Assembly: GCF_003403075.1 (NCBI RefSeq)
Contig: NZ_CP031557.1
Location: 3,410,001-3,474,000 of the forward strand
Length of the DNA stretch: 64,000 nt
Source: Flavobacterium psychrotrophum
GTDB lineage: Bacteria; Bacteroidota; Bacteroidia; Flavobacteriales; Flavobacteriaceae
Direction: 5' to 3'
The translations under genes and the position numbers were made by a program. How positions within the stretch are numbered: the stretch's first letter is position 1; each line of letters begins with the position of its first letter. Under the pieces are notes generated by a model. It was not told where the DNA came from and searched no databases. It saw only the letters and a list, made by a program, of their open reading frames with translations. Below, piece after piece: positions 11,918-21,181 of this stretch.

Positions 11918-14365
11918 ATGATTAAAAAATTACTGTTCATTTTTGCCGCAATCAGCCTCCAGTGTGGCTATGCGCAACAGAAAGCATCTAAAACACTAAT
12001 ACGCGAATATACTTTTGATAAAGACTGGCTATTTTTCAAAGGAACAGTTAGTGATGCTCAAACAATATCGTATCAGGACAAAAGTTGGAAAAAGGTTGAG
12101 TTACCCCATGACTGGACGATAGAAGACCTTCCCGAACAGAAAAATGACTCTGTCGTTGGTCCATTTAAACGGACTACAAACTCTCTCACAACGGGTTACA
12201 CAATTGGTGGGACAGGTTGGTACAGAAAACATTTTAAAACCTCTGAACTAGATAAGGGTAAAATTGTCAGCATCTATTTTGACGGTGTTTATAATAATTC
12301 TGATATATATATCAATGGTCAACACTTGGGCAGGCACCCTCACGGATACACCGCTTTTTATTACGATATCACGCCCTATTTAAATCCACAAGGTCAGGAT
12401 AATGTCTTGGCTGTATGTGTCAGGAACGAAGGCAGTAATTCCCGTTGGTATAGTGGCTCAGGATTATACAGGCATGTCTCGCTAATCAGAACGGATTATG
12501 TGCATGTAGCTCCGTGGGGAATCGCTATAACAACGCCAAGGGTAAGTAACAATAGTAGCGATATTGCTATGACAACTGTAGTAAATAATTATGGGGGTGC
12601 TCCGGCAGATATTACAATTCATTGTACTATACTCGATACGGGAGGGAACAAAGTTTCAGAAAAAGTTAAAAGCCTCGCGATTACAGGAAATGGAACCGGA
12701 AATACCAGCTTCGTCTGCACCGTTGACAGGCCTGAATTATGGTCAGTTGACAGGCCATATCTCTACAAAGCAGTTACAGAACTAAGGGTTGGAAAAAAGG
12801 TTATCGACAAAGTAGAAACACCTTTTGGTATCCGCAGTATTTCTGCTAATGCCAAAACCGGTTTTCTGCTTAATGGCAAGAAAGTTATTTTAAAAGGAGG
12901 ATGTATTCATCATGATAATGGTCCTTTAGGTGCCGCTGCGATAGACAGGGCTGAGGAGCGGAAAATAGAACTGCTGAAACAAAATGGCTATAATGCGGTG
13001 CGTATGAGCCATAACCCCCCTTCAAAAATCATTCTTGATGCCTGCGACCGCTTGGGCATGCTTGTAATTAACGAAGCATTTGATCAGTGGGAAATACCAA
13101 AATCGAAAGATGATTACCATTTGAATTTTAAGGAATGGTGGAAAAGCGATTTGAGATCCATGATTTACAGGGACAGAAACCATCCCAGTATCATAATGTG
13201 GAGCATAGGCAATGAGATTACCGAGCGTGTGGATACTTTAGGTCTTAGAATTACAAAAGAACTTGCACAAGAAACTAGGCGGCTTGATCCCACACGCTTT
13301 GTAACGGAAGCACTTTGCGAATATTGGGAGCCGGCAAATAAAGGAAAAGATTGGAGCCTTACGGCTCCGGCCTTCGAACTGCTGGACATTGCTGGGTACA
13401 ATTACCTATGGCAGAAATATGAAGCTGACCATAAGAAATTTCCAGAACGCATAATTGTTGGTGCAGAAACACTGCCAAGTGCCGCTCTGGCTAACTATAC
13501 TATGGCCGAAAAGTTTCCATACGTAATAGGTGACTTTGTCTGGACTGCTTTTGAATACATTGGTGAAGCCTCTGTAGGCAATACCATCTACGACTCAAAA
13601 AAAAGAAAAAGGCCCGTATTAGGATGGCCATTTTATACCTCCGGATGTGGCGACCTCGATATCACAGGACAAAAAAAGCCACAATCGTACTACCGCGATG
13701 TCGTATGGCGAAACAAGCCCATCGCGATTCAGGTGCACAGACCAATCCCTGAAGGTAAGGTTGAAAACATAAGCCGATGGGGATGGCCTGACGAAATACC
13801 AAGCTGGAGCTGGGCCGGGCACGAAGGCAACCCCTTCGAGGTAAGGGTCTTTTCCAGGGCCCCGCTTGTAAAACTACTGCTCAACGGGGAGGTAGTTGGG
13901 GAACATATCATGCGCGAACAGGATAGTATCACTGCCACATTTACTGTTCCATACAAAGCAGGTGTGCTAAAGGCCGTAAATGTAGAAAATGGCCGTGAGA
14001 CCGCTGAAATTATACTAAAGAGTACAGGCGCGCCTCATCACCTGCGCCTGAATGCTGACCGCAGTAAAATATATGCCAATCGTAATGACCTTTCATACGT
14101 AACTTTGGAAATTCTGGATCATGAGGGCAATGTAATCCCTGAAGCTGCGGTAGATGTCGAATTCTCTATTGAAGGTGGTGGTGAAATTGTCGCAGTCGCA
14201 AATGGGAACCCCAGGGGTGTAAGGAGTTTTAAATCCTTTAAATGCACAACATTTCAGGGTAAGTGCCTTGCAATTATAAGGCCTTTTGAAAAAAAGGGAA
14301 AGATAATATTGCATGCAAGCGGTAAAGATATTAAAGAATCAAAAATATCTATTACAGTCAATTAA
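11918..14365 (+). CDS. Secreted GH2 beta-galactosidase, DUF4982-containing short form
   Basis: An 815-residue GH2 protein with a signal peptide (1-20, CGYAQQ). The jelly-roll domain shows LPHDWTIEDLP and GTGWYRKHF; the barrel has the acid/base in WSIGNEITERVD (Glu433) and the nucleophile in IVGAETLPSAA (Glu517). The C-terminal third has a DUF4982-type domain and a final beta-sandwich (about 700-815), the layout common in gut and soil Bacteroidota GH2 enzymes and different from the LacZ form at 5660. The two GH2 genes are therefore not simple duplicates and may cut different galactosides. It sits between two GH3 genes in a same-strand run with gaps of 21 and 82 bp, which suggests one transcription unit. 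Glucuronidase or mannosidase activity cannot be excluded. Confidence 0.9.
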   Translation: MIKKLLFIFAAISLQCGYAQQKASKTLIREYTFDKDWLFFKGTVSDAQTISYQDKSWKKVELPHDWTIEDLPEQKNDSVVGPFKRTTNSLTTGYTIGGTGWYRKHFKTSELDKGKIVSIYFDGVYNNSDIYINGQHLGRHPHGYTAFYYDITPYLNPQGQDNVLAVCVRNEGSNSRWYSGSGLYRHVSLIRTDYVHVAPWGIAITTPRVSNNSSDIAMTTVVNNYGGAPADITIHCTILDTGGNKVSEKVKSLAITGNGTGNTSFVCTVDRPELWSVDRPYLYKAVTELRVGKKVIDKVETPFGIRSISANAKTGFLLNGKKVILKGGCIHHDNGPLGAAAIDRAEERKIELLKQNGYNAVRMSHNPPSKIILDACDRLGMLVINEAFDQWEIPKSKDDYHLNFKEWWKSDLRSMIYRDRNHPSIIMWSIGNEITERVDTLGLRITKELAQETRRLDPTRFVTEALCEYWEPANKGKDWSLTAPAFELLDIAGYNYLWQKYEADHKKFPERIIVGAETLPSAALANYTMAEKFPYVIGDFVWTAFEYIGEASVGNTIYDSKKRKRPVLGWPFYTSGCGDLDITGQKKPQSYYRDVVWRNKPIAIQVHRPIPEGKVENISRWGWPDEIPSWSWAGHEGNPFEVRVFSRAPLVKLLLNGEVVGEHIMREQDSITATFTVPYKAGVLKAVNVENGRETAEIILKSTGAPHHLRLNADRSKIYANRNDLSYVTLEILDHEGNVIPEAAVDVEFSIEGGGEIVAVANGNPRGVRSFKSFKCTTFQGKCLAIIRPFEKKGKIILHASGKDIKESKISITVN

Positions 14366-14447
14366 ATTTATTCAGGAACAAACATATCACCATAAGCCTA
14401 CCACAGGAATTTTGGCATGGGCTTCGAACTTCTAATTCAATTATGCT

Positions 14448-16961
14448 ATGACAAAAATGTCTTCTTTAAAAAGCAGGGGCCTATTTGCTGTCGGTTTTCT
14501 AGCTATACTATATAGCCTAAATGCACAGCACGTATTTTTTAAAAATATATGGCCGGGCAAGATAGATTGTAACGCCGGGCAGGGAGATGCGCCCTTGCAG
14601 AATACGGTGTTGCAAGTGCAGGTTAATGACACTACAGAGCGTTTTATAATATCCGATAAAATTAAGTTTCGGGATTTTAATAAAAATGGTAAGTTGGATG
14701 CCTACGAAGATTTTAGAAAACCTGTTTCAAAAAGAGCAAAAGATCTTCTCTCCAAAATGACACTTGAGGAAAAGATTGCGCAGCTTCAATGTACATTTAA
14801 TAAAAAAACCAAGATCTTCCCAAATAACACTTTTGACCAGGATCAGGCTAAATTACGCTATGCGAATGGGCTGGGCGGAATTCTAAGAGCCAGTGATGGG
14901 GGATCTATCGATACACCCGATAAAGATCCGAAACCCAAAGAACTGGCAATGCTAACCAACCAAACGCAACGTTTTTTTATTAATCAGACGCGTTTAGGGA
15001 TTCCCGTTGTTTTTGTCGAGGAAGGCCTCCATGGCATGATGATGAGAAATGGCACACTATTCCCGTCCTCGTTAGGGATGTCGAGCTCATGGGATGAGGA
15101 TCTGACAAGCGAGGTATTTGCAACTATTGCAGCGGAAGCAAGGGCTGTTGGGGCTCACACAGTGTTAGGCCCGGTTATCGACCTGGGCCTCGATCCACGT
15201 TGGGGGCGTACTGAGGAGACCATGGGAGAAGACCCCTACCTCACGGCGCGCATGGGAGTCGTAAAAGTAAAAGCACTACAGGGTAACGCGGCCTTACCGG
15301 ACAGTAGCCATGTAGCATCAGTATTAAAGCACTTTGGTGCCCATGGAGATGGAGAGGGTGGTGGAAATACCAGTCCTATAATAATATCAGAGCGGCAGCT
15401 TAGGGAAGTGAATTTCAAACCCTTTGCCGCTGCCATAAAAGAGGGCCATGCAATGGGGATTATGCCAAATTATAACGAAATTAATGGGATACCTGCACAT
15501 GCAGACCCTTGGCTACTCACTGTAGTTCTCCGCAAAGAGATGGGGTTCAAAGGGCTGGTGATCTCAGATTATAATGCAACCCAGGAAATTTTCGACATGC
15601 ACCATATAGCCGCCGATACCTTAGAAGCAGCAGTTAAGGCAATACGTGCCGGTGTGGATATGGAACTAACGGATAATGTAACCTACAGGCAGTTGCCAAA
15701 AGCAATCAAGCAGGGGAAAATCGCTATTGCTGAAGTGGATAAGGCTGTCCAGCAGGTCCTGGAGCTTAAATTTTCTTTAGGAATCTTTGAACACCCCTAC
15801 ATTGACTTTAGCACTTCCGATATAGTAGGGAGTGATAAACACCGTGAAACTGCCCTTAAAGCAGCCAGGGAATCCATGGTGCTTTTAAAAAATGAAAATA
15901 ATGTGCTGCCCTTCAACCGTAAAAAATATAAAAAGATTGCCATCATCGGTCCAAATGCAGATCAGTGTATATTAGGTGGATACTCAAAAGCACCGGTAGT
16001 ACAGGTTACCCCATTACAAGCGATAAAGGAAAAATATGGTAATGATGTAGAGATTGTCTACGCGCTAGGATGCAGGCTGGGTGTTCAAAAATCCAAATCG
16101 ATATATGCCGCGGTAAAACTTCCTACAAACGAAGAAAATGCGAAATTGACTGCTGAAGCAGTTGAAGTAGCCAAAGGGGCTGATGCCATAGTGCTAATGC
16201 TTGGAGGTAACGATAAAATATCGCGCGAGGCAGTAGCAACCGGCATTGGAGGGGACCTTACCAATTTAGACCTTCTTGGAGGCCAAAATAATCTGATCAA
16301 CGCGTTAAAAGCATTAAATAAACCCACAGCGGCTTTTGTATTTAGCGGCCCCCCTATTGCATTTGAAAATCTCGATGAGTCCGTCCCGGCGATCGTACAG
16401 TGCTGGTACCTGGGCCAGGAAACGGGCTATGCGGTGGCAGAAACGCTTTTTGGCGATAATAATCCCTCAGGCAAATTGACCATTACAATACCCCGCTCAG
16501 CAGGCCATCTGCCCGTATATTATTACCAAAAACCCTCTTCAAGGGTCAGGGGATATAATCTTTCAAATCCAAAACCGCTGTATCCATTTGGACATGGACT
16601 GAGCTATACTACATTTGAATACACCAAGCCGAAACTATCGGCAAATTCAATAAAACGAGGGGAAAATGTAACCGTTTCCTTTGATGTCAAGAATACAGGA
16701 GACCGTAATGGTGATGAAATAGTGCAACTTTACATCAGGGACGAGGTAAGTTCTGTGACCAGGCCCCTTAAGGAACTTAAAGACTATACCAGAATTAGCT
16801 TATCTCCCGGTGAAATCAAGACCGTTACTTTTACAATTAGTCCTGATAAATTGTCCTTTTTTACTTCTGATTTTAAGGAAATAGTAGAGCCGGGAGATTT
16901 TACGATTATGGCGGGCCAATCCTCAGAAAAGCATCAGACAGTGCGGCTTACCGTCAAATAA
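14448..16961 (+). CDS. Secreted GH3 glycosidase with N-terminal EF-hand-like segment
   Basis: An 837-residue GH3 enzyme with a signal peptide (about 1-26, LNAQ). It differs from the other two by an N-terminal extension with a calcium-loop-like segment, DFNKNGKLDAYEDF (about 76-89). The nucleophile motif is VISDYNATQEI (Asp374). The region equivalent to SGExxSR of BglX reads NDKISREAVATGIGGD, so this is another GH3 subgroup, where beta-glucosidase, beta-xylosidase and exo-glucanase activities all occur. A fibronectin-like domain ends the protein. It closes the sugar cluster; no terminator is obvious after it. The different acid/base region suggests a third linkage specificity in this locus. 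Confidence 0.88.
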   Translation: MTKMSSLKSRGLFAVGFLAILYSLNAQHVFFKNIWPGKIDCNAGQGDAPLQNTVLQVQVNDTTERFIISDKIKFRDFNKNGKLDAYEDFRKPVSKRAKDLLSKMTLEEKIAQLQCTFNKKTKIFPNNTFDQDQAKLRYANGLGGILRASDGGSIDTPDKDPKPKELAMLTNQTQRFFINQTRLGIPVVFVEEGLHGMMMRNGTLFPSSLGMSSSWDEDLTSEVFATIAAEARAVGAHTVLGPVIDLGLDPRWGRTEETMGEDPYLTARMGVVKVKALQGNAALPDSSHVASVLKHFGAHGDGEGGGNTSPIIISERQLREVNFKPFAAAIKEGHAMGIMPNYNEINGIPAHADPWLLTVVLRKEMGFKGLVISDYNATQEIFDMHHIAADTLEAAVKAIRAGVDMELTDNVTYRQLPKAIKQGKIAIAEVDKAVQQVLELKFSLGIFEHPYIDFSTSDIVGSDKHRETALKAARESMVLLKNENNVLPFNRKKYKKIAIIGPNADQCILGGYSKAPVVQVTPLQAIKEKYGNDVEIVYALGCRLGVQKSKSIYAAVKLPTNEENAKLTAEAVEVAKGADAIVLMLGGNDKISREAVATGIGGDLTNLDLLGGQNNLINALKALNKPTAAFVFSGPPIAFENLDESVPAIVQCWYLGQETGYAVAETLFGDNNPSGKLTITIPRSAGHLPVYYYQKPSSRVRGYNLSNPKPLYPFGHGLSYTTFEYTKPKLSANSIKRGENVTVSFDVKNTGDRNGDEIVQLYIRDEVSSVTRPLKELKDYTRISLSPGEIKTVTFTISPDKLSFFTSDFKEIVEPGDFTIMAGQSSEKHQTVRLTVK

Positions 16962-17132
16962 ATCCTCAATATCTGGAATAGTATTTGTAAAGTAAAAGAA
17001 TCGCTATTGCCAATTTATAGTTACGCTCCTGTGTCGCTCCGCTGCAAAACGGCTGTCTTTCCTATTATGAAGTTCTTCAGTCGCTTTGAAACAGATATAT
17101 TTTTTTTCATGTTTCAATATGGATACAACCTT

Positions 17133-17145
17133 ATCCGTTACGGAT
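17133..17145. promoter_or_regulatory. Candidate operator palindrome before the SDR gene
   Basis: ATCCGT-T-ACGGAT is a perfect 13-bp palindrome 54 bp upstream of the SDR start. A second inverted pair, GGATA (17121-17125) and TATCC (17132-17136), overlaps it. Such dyads in front of short-chain dehydrogenase genes are often regulator sites; which regulator would bind is unknown. Confidence 0.4.
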
Positions 17146-17198
17146 ACATTTTATCTCATTGTCAATCCGAAATTTGTACCATAATTAATACGACAAAA

Positions 17199-18005
17199 AT
17201 GAAAAAGACAATTTTTATTACCGGAGCATCTTCCGGACTTGGCAAAGCCACCGCAAAGCTGTTTCATGATAAAGGATGGCATGTAATTGCGACCATGCGC
17301 AACCCAAATCAGGAAACAGAACTTAATAGCTTGGAAGATATAACGCTGCTGCCGCTGGACGTCACTAATCCTGAACAGATTACAGAAACCGTAAACAAGA
17401 CTGTAAAAGAGCATAACGTTGATGTTGTGTTTAACAATGCGGGGTATGGATTAATGGGTTCACTTGAAGCATTAACGGATGAACAGGTGCTAAGGCAAAT
17501 CAACACCAACCTATTAGGGGTAATACGGGTAACCAAGGCATTTATTCCGTATTTTAGGGAAAAGAAAAGCGGCCTGTTTATAAGTACAACCTCCATGGGT
17601 GGCTTCCTGACTTTTCCATTGCACAGCCTGTATCATGCAGCTAAATTTGGTATTGAGGGCTGGTCTGAAGGTATGTCATTTGAATTAGGGCTGCACAACA
17701 TTCGCATTAAGACCATAGCTCCGGGCGGGATAGCAACTGATTTTTTAGGGCGTTCGCTCGATACAGCTTCGCATTCCGGATACAAAGATTTGGAAGACAA
17801 ACTCTTTACCATTGTGAATGCAATGATGGACGCTGCCGCAAAACCCGAAGATATAGCAACAGTGATTTATGAAGCTGCTACCGATGGTAAAGACCAGATA
17901 CGCTATATAGCAGGCCAGGATGCTAATGCTATGTATAAAAGGCGCCTTGAGATAGGCAATGAAGCCTTTAGGAAAGAGATAAGGGAGCAGATTTTAGGGA
18001 ATTAA
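17199..18005 (+). CDS. Short-chain dehydrogenase/reductase (SDR)
   Basis: A classical 268-residue SDR that reduces or oxidises a carbonyl/alcohol with NAD(P)H in the cytoplasm. The start is placed at the ATG at 17199, since MKKTIFITGASSGLGK is the normal SDR N-terminus; the frame is open further upstream to 17007 but that part is not SDR-like. Motifs: cofactor loop TGASSGLG (residues 8-15), NNAGYG, and the catalytic YHAAK (YxxxK) preceded by a serine-rich strand ISTTSMGG. Substrate unknown. The next gene on the same strand is an AraC-type N-terminal domain, a frequent SDR neighbour, so the pair probably formed a regulator/oxidoreductase unit before the regulator was truncated. Confidence 0.9.
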   Translation: MKKTIFITGASSGLGKATAKLFHDKGWHVIATMRNPNQETELNSLEDITLLPLDVTNPEQITETVNKTVKEHNVDVVFNNAGYGLMGSLEALTDEQVLRQINTNLLGVIRVTKAFIPYFREKKSGLFISTTSMGGFLTFPLHSLYHAAKFGIEGWSEGMSFELGLHNIRIKTIAPGGIATDFLGRSLDTASHSGYKDLEDKLFTIVNAMMDAAAKPEDIATVIYEAATDGKDQIRYIAGQDANAMYKRRLEIGNEAFRKEIREQILGN

Positions 18006-18060
18006 AATATTTTTCAGGGAAGCATAGTGTTGCTACCCGGCTATAAAGCATAACAGACGT

Positions 18061-18591
18061 ATGGTTACCATTAATTCTGTAACGGAATTTCACCGTTTGG
18101 TGGGTTTGCCCGACCCGCTGCACCCGCTTATAAGTGTTTTTAACGTATCTGAAATACAGGTTGAAGACACGAGGATATGGAAACAGTTTAACCTGAACTT
18201 TTATTGTATATCGCTTAAAAAAGGGGTTGACAGTAAAGTGCGTTATGGTGGGCAGTACTATGATTATGACAAAGGTGTTATGACCTTTATTGCGCCAAAA
18301 CAAGTACAGTCGGTAGCTATCCCTCATGCCGAAATATTGGGCAATATCGCCGGAAATGGCTACACATTGGTCATCCATCCGGATTTGTTATTCACCTATC
18401 CGATTGCCGAGAACATAAAGCACTATGGTTTTTTTTCTTATGAAGTTAATGAGGCCTTGCATCTTTCGGAAAAAGAAGAGCGCTACATAGCTGATATATT
18501 TGAAAAAATAAGGGAAGAGTACACCCACATAGACCGCACCACACAGGATATTATTATAGCGCAAATAGAGCTCCTGCTTAACTATAATTAG
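18061..18591 (+). pseudogene. AraC-family regulator, truncated before the DNA-binding domain
   Basis: The 176 residues match the N-terminal, cupin-like sensor part of the AraC regulators that often neighbour SDR genes in Bacteroidota (start MVTINSVTEFHRLVGLP; end TTQDIIIAQIELLLNYN). Full-length members are roughly 280-300 residues and continue with about 100 residues of two helix-turn-helix motifs, which are missing here. The frame stops exactly where the oppositely oriented KAP NTPase gene begins to overlap (18578-18591). No open frame in the window looks like the lost HTH part. I infer truncation by insertion of the defence block at about 18.59 kb. The product may fold but should not bind DNA. 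Confidence 0.75.
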
Positions 18592-20284
18592 CTTCGTATA
18601 CTATGGATAGCGTGCCCTTTTGCTCGTCGAATAAAAGATTATTTATCAGGGCTCGCACATCATTGAGCTCCGATTCAGTATAGGACCTCCCTGATTTTAA
18701 AAAAAATTCTAAAAGAGAACCTGTAAAGATATCATAATGGTTCTTGTTTTTACTTTTCTCATTGCTATCTGCCCGTTTTAAAATATATTTTGGGGTTTTA
18801 CCCTGCGCTCTATTTAAATCTTCAAGTGTCAGGAGGTCTTCCTTGTAGCTAAATAAAAAGCTATAAGCTGTGTAATACTTAAATTTCAATAGTTTAAGGA
18901 TAAAATAATCTTGGAATAGGACCTCGTTTACAACTGCATTGTAATCAGGAATAAAACTGTTCATAAACCGCTCAACATCGCGGATATTCCGAAGTGAGGC
19001 AGTTACGTTTCTGAGAGTTCCCAACTTGGCGAGCAATTTATACCGTTCAATGAAAAAAGCGCTTATTTCTCTTTCACTACTGGGAAATGCCCCGGTTAGT
19101 ATCTTAATGACATGACCGTGTATCTGTTCAGTAGTGGCAGGCAATATTTCAACTTCGATTTGGAATATTTTATCCGAAAATGTGTTTGCCTTTGGAATGC
19201 CATACCGTTCCAATGATTCAACAAGATAGTCTCTGTCATAAGCAACAACATACGTAAATGAGTCAAATCCGGCAGTATTGCGTATAAGTTTAAGAGTCTC
19301 AAAGATTTCATTGGGCTGGAGCCGATCAAAATCATCTATAAAGATATATACCCGCCTGTTTAGTTTTTTAAGTAAATTATTAAGCAGGTTAAACCGTTCA
19401 ATAAGACTTAAATCCAAGATCAAATCACTACCCTTGAGTAGCGCATCAGCAAAATTGTTCTTATGAAGACCTACTACATTATGCGCATATTCCCTTACTG
19501 TTCTGGCGATGTTAAGGCTGTATCCCTCAAGCGACTTTTCAAGGGTCTTGAAAAAATCTTCTACAATGGAATCTATCGATATGTTTAACCAGGGGTTGAA
19601 ATCGATTATTATATTTCTATCATTACCCTCCACAATCGATTCCTTAACCATATAAAAAAAAGAGGTTTTACCACTTCCCCATTCGCCTACGACACCCACG
19701 GCTAACGATTCAGAAGCTTTGTAGTTTCTAATCTCCACAGACAGTCTCTGCGCGCGTGATGCCCTGCCTAAAACATCTTCGCTTTTGCTCTTGATTGGGT
19801 TAACTGCTGAAAAAGATCCAGCGGAGCCCGCTAAAGGCACTGATGCTTTGCTCTTAAAAAAAGAAAAAAGCTTCAGTAAAATTGGATGGGCAAGCAAAAA
19901 TAAAAATACATCGGTATACTTTAAAGAATCGATGCTATAAAACGGTCTGAAAAGGTTGGTAAGGGTACAGAAACGGAAATAAACGTAGAAAAACAAACCA
20001 ATGGTACACATGACAACATGGCTTCCCTTCACATAATAGCCTTTCCTAAATTTAGTGATTAAAGAAACAATCACATAAATGGCAATTCCAAAAAAAAGTC
20101 CATCAGCAAATACCGAGCTTGTAAATTTACTTAATATCGGATTAGCAATATAATCAAGATATATCCTCGTGAGTGCATCAATAAACAATAGAGCAGCTAA
20201 GGAAAATAATAGGGGATATTTCAGCTCACTAAGTAAACGAAACAGGCGGGACTTAACCGATGTAAGTAAATTATAGTATCTCAT
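18578..20284 (-). CDS. Membrane-anchored KAP family P-loop NTPase
   Basis: A protein of the KAP NTPase family, known for a membrane segment near a P-loop domain and frequent in mobile defence loci. Counting from a possible TTG start at 20356, the N-terminal ~170 residues contain three or four hydrophobic segments (about 48-62, 84-100, 112-130, 148-165), then Walker A GEWGSGKT (224-231) and Walker B VYIFIDDFDRL (336-346), followed by a helical C-terminal region. I prefer the ATG at 20284 (568 aa), because the extra 24 residues lack an ATG. The last residues (VYEANYS) are read from sequence also used by the truncated AraC gene, so the C-terminus may be a fusion product of the insertion. Divergent from the PLD-like gene at 20506. 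A defence role is inference. Confidence 0.8.
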   Translation of the reverse strand: MRYYNLLTSVKSRLFRLLSELKYPLLFSLAALLFIDALTRIYLDYIANPILSKFTSSVFADGLFFGIAIYVIVSLITKFRKGYYVKGSHVVMCTIGLFFYVYFRFCTLTNLFRPFYSIDSLKYTDVFLFLLAHPILLKLFSFFKSKASVPLAGSAGSFSAVNPIKSKSEDVLGRASRAQRLSVEIRNYKASESLAVGVVGEWGSGKTSFFYMVKESIVEGNDRNIIIDFNPWLNISIDSIVEDFFKTLEKSLEGYSLNIARTVREYAHNVVGLHKNNFADALLKGSDLILDLSLIERFNLLNNLLKKLNRRVYIFIDDFDRLQPNEIFETLKLIRNTAGFDSFTYVVAYDRDYLVESLERYGIPKANTFSDKIFQIEVEILPATTEQIHGHVIKILTGAFPSSEREISAFFIERYKLLAKLGTLRNVTASLRNIRDVERFMNSFIPDYNAVVNEVLFQDYFILKLLKFKYYTAYSFLFSYKEDLLTLEDLNRAQGKTPKYILKRADSNEKSKNKNHYDIFTGSLLEFFLKSGRSYTESELNDVRALINNLLFDEQKGTLSIVYEANYS

Positions 20285-20505
20285 AAAGCACAGTTCTATT
20301 GTAAGAATTGCTGATAACGTTAAGGCAATATCCTGATCCTGAGAGAGCGCCTGCAATTCAAAAGAATAACAAAGATATTAAAATTGCAATGCCCGCTGGA
20401 ACTCAGTTATCGGGTGCAATATCGGAAATTATTTAGGTTTAATGATTTACAATATTGGCATCCTATCGCTGTTTTTAAAGAAAAATAGTACTTTTATAAT
20501 AAGAC

Positions 20506-21099
20506 ATGATATTGATGCAATACACAATTACACCATATACCGCGGGAATCGAAAAAGTAATCTTTGACCAGATCGATGCCGCCAGAGAATCTGTCTATAT
20601 AGCCGTGGCATGGTTTACCAACAGCCGTATAAAAGACAAACTAATAGAGGTAAAGCCGCAAAGGCCTGCGTTGCGTATTGAAATACTAGTCTACGATAAT
20701 CAAGTCATGCTGTTTAACGAAAGAATAAAATTCAAAATTGATTTGGGGAACCAGGAATTCACTTACCCTATTAAAAAAATCAACTTCAGGAATGGACAAT
20801 TGTCAGAGACGAAAATTATTTTTTATTTTTATCGCGATCAGCCCTATCTATATGATTTTATTACCGATGACCTCAATGAAAACAATAAACTCGTACTTGA
20901 ACAATTCATCGTAAAGCTACGAAAGATCGTAACGGGTAAAGATTTGGAAACTCTCATAATAAGTAGACCCGAAATCATTATTGAAGACTATATATGGATA
21001 AGCAATTTCCTTCCTTTTATTACAGACAAATTTGTTGAATCTTTCTTTGCTGACCTGCCTATTCTCGAACCGACAAACCTATTTCACTGGCCTCAGTAA
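20506..21099 (+). CDS. PLD-like N-terminal domain protein, possibly truncated
   Basis: A 197-residue protein. Residues 12-48 (IFDQIDAARESVYIAVAWFTN) resemble the first strand-helix unit of phospholipase D-like nuclease domains. The expected HxKxxxxD catalytic motif is not present in the rest, and the remaining sequence (RNGQLSETKIIFYFYRDQ and onwards) is not recognisable to me. It is either a degenerate PLD-fold partner protein or the product of a recombination. An alternative start is the ATG at 20515. It is divergent from the KAP NTPase with a 221-bp gap, and converges on the PLD-EVE gene region, overlapping a 40-codon frame on the other strand. No catalytic function should be assumed. Confidence 0.55.
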   Translation: MILMQYTITPYTAGIEKVIFDQIDAARESVYIAVAWFTNSRIKDKLIEVKPQRPALRIEILVYDNQVMLFNERIKFKIDLGNQEFTYPIKKINFRNGQLSETKIIFYFYRDQPYLYDFITDDLNENNKLVLEQFIVKLRKIVTGKDLETLIISRPEIIIEDYIWISNFLPFITDKFVESFFADLPILEPTNLFHWPQ

Positions 21100-21181
21100 T
21101 CTGGCGCTCGGCTAACTGTAGCTGTGCCAAGAGATAGGTTCCGAACTCCCTTGTCAGGCGTATTTTATCTGCTCCCTGCAT
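21059..21181 (-). CDS. Possible 40-residue helical protein coupled to the PLD-EVE gene
   Basis: The ATG at 21181-21179 overlaps the last base of the stop codon of the PLD-EVE gene, an arrangement that favours translational coupling. The encoded 40 residues begin MQGADKIRLTREFGTY and continue as an amphipathic helix rich in Leu, Gln and Glu. It runs through the 3' end of the opposite-strand PLD-like gene. Too short to be sure; it could be chance. Confidence 0.3.
   Translation of the reverse strand: MQGADKIRLTREFGTYLLAQLQLAERQITEASEIGLSVRE

Noticed and set aside
17007..17198. 64-residue N-terminal extension of the SDR
   Set aside because: It carries the promoter-like dyads and no similarity to SDR N-termini, whereas the ATG at 17199 gives a standard start.
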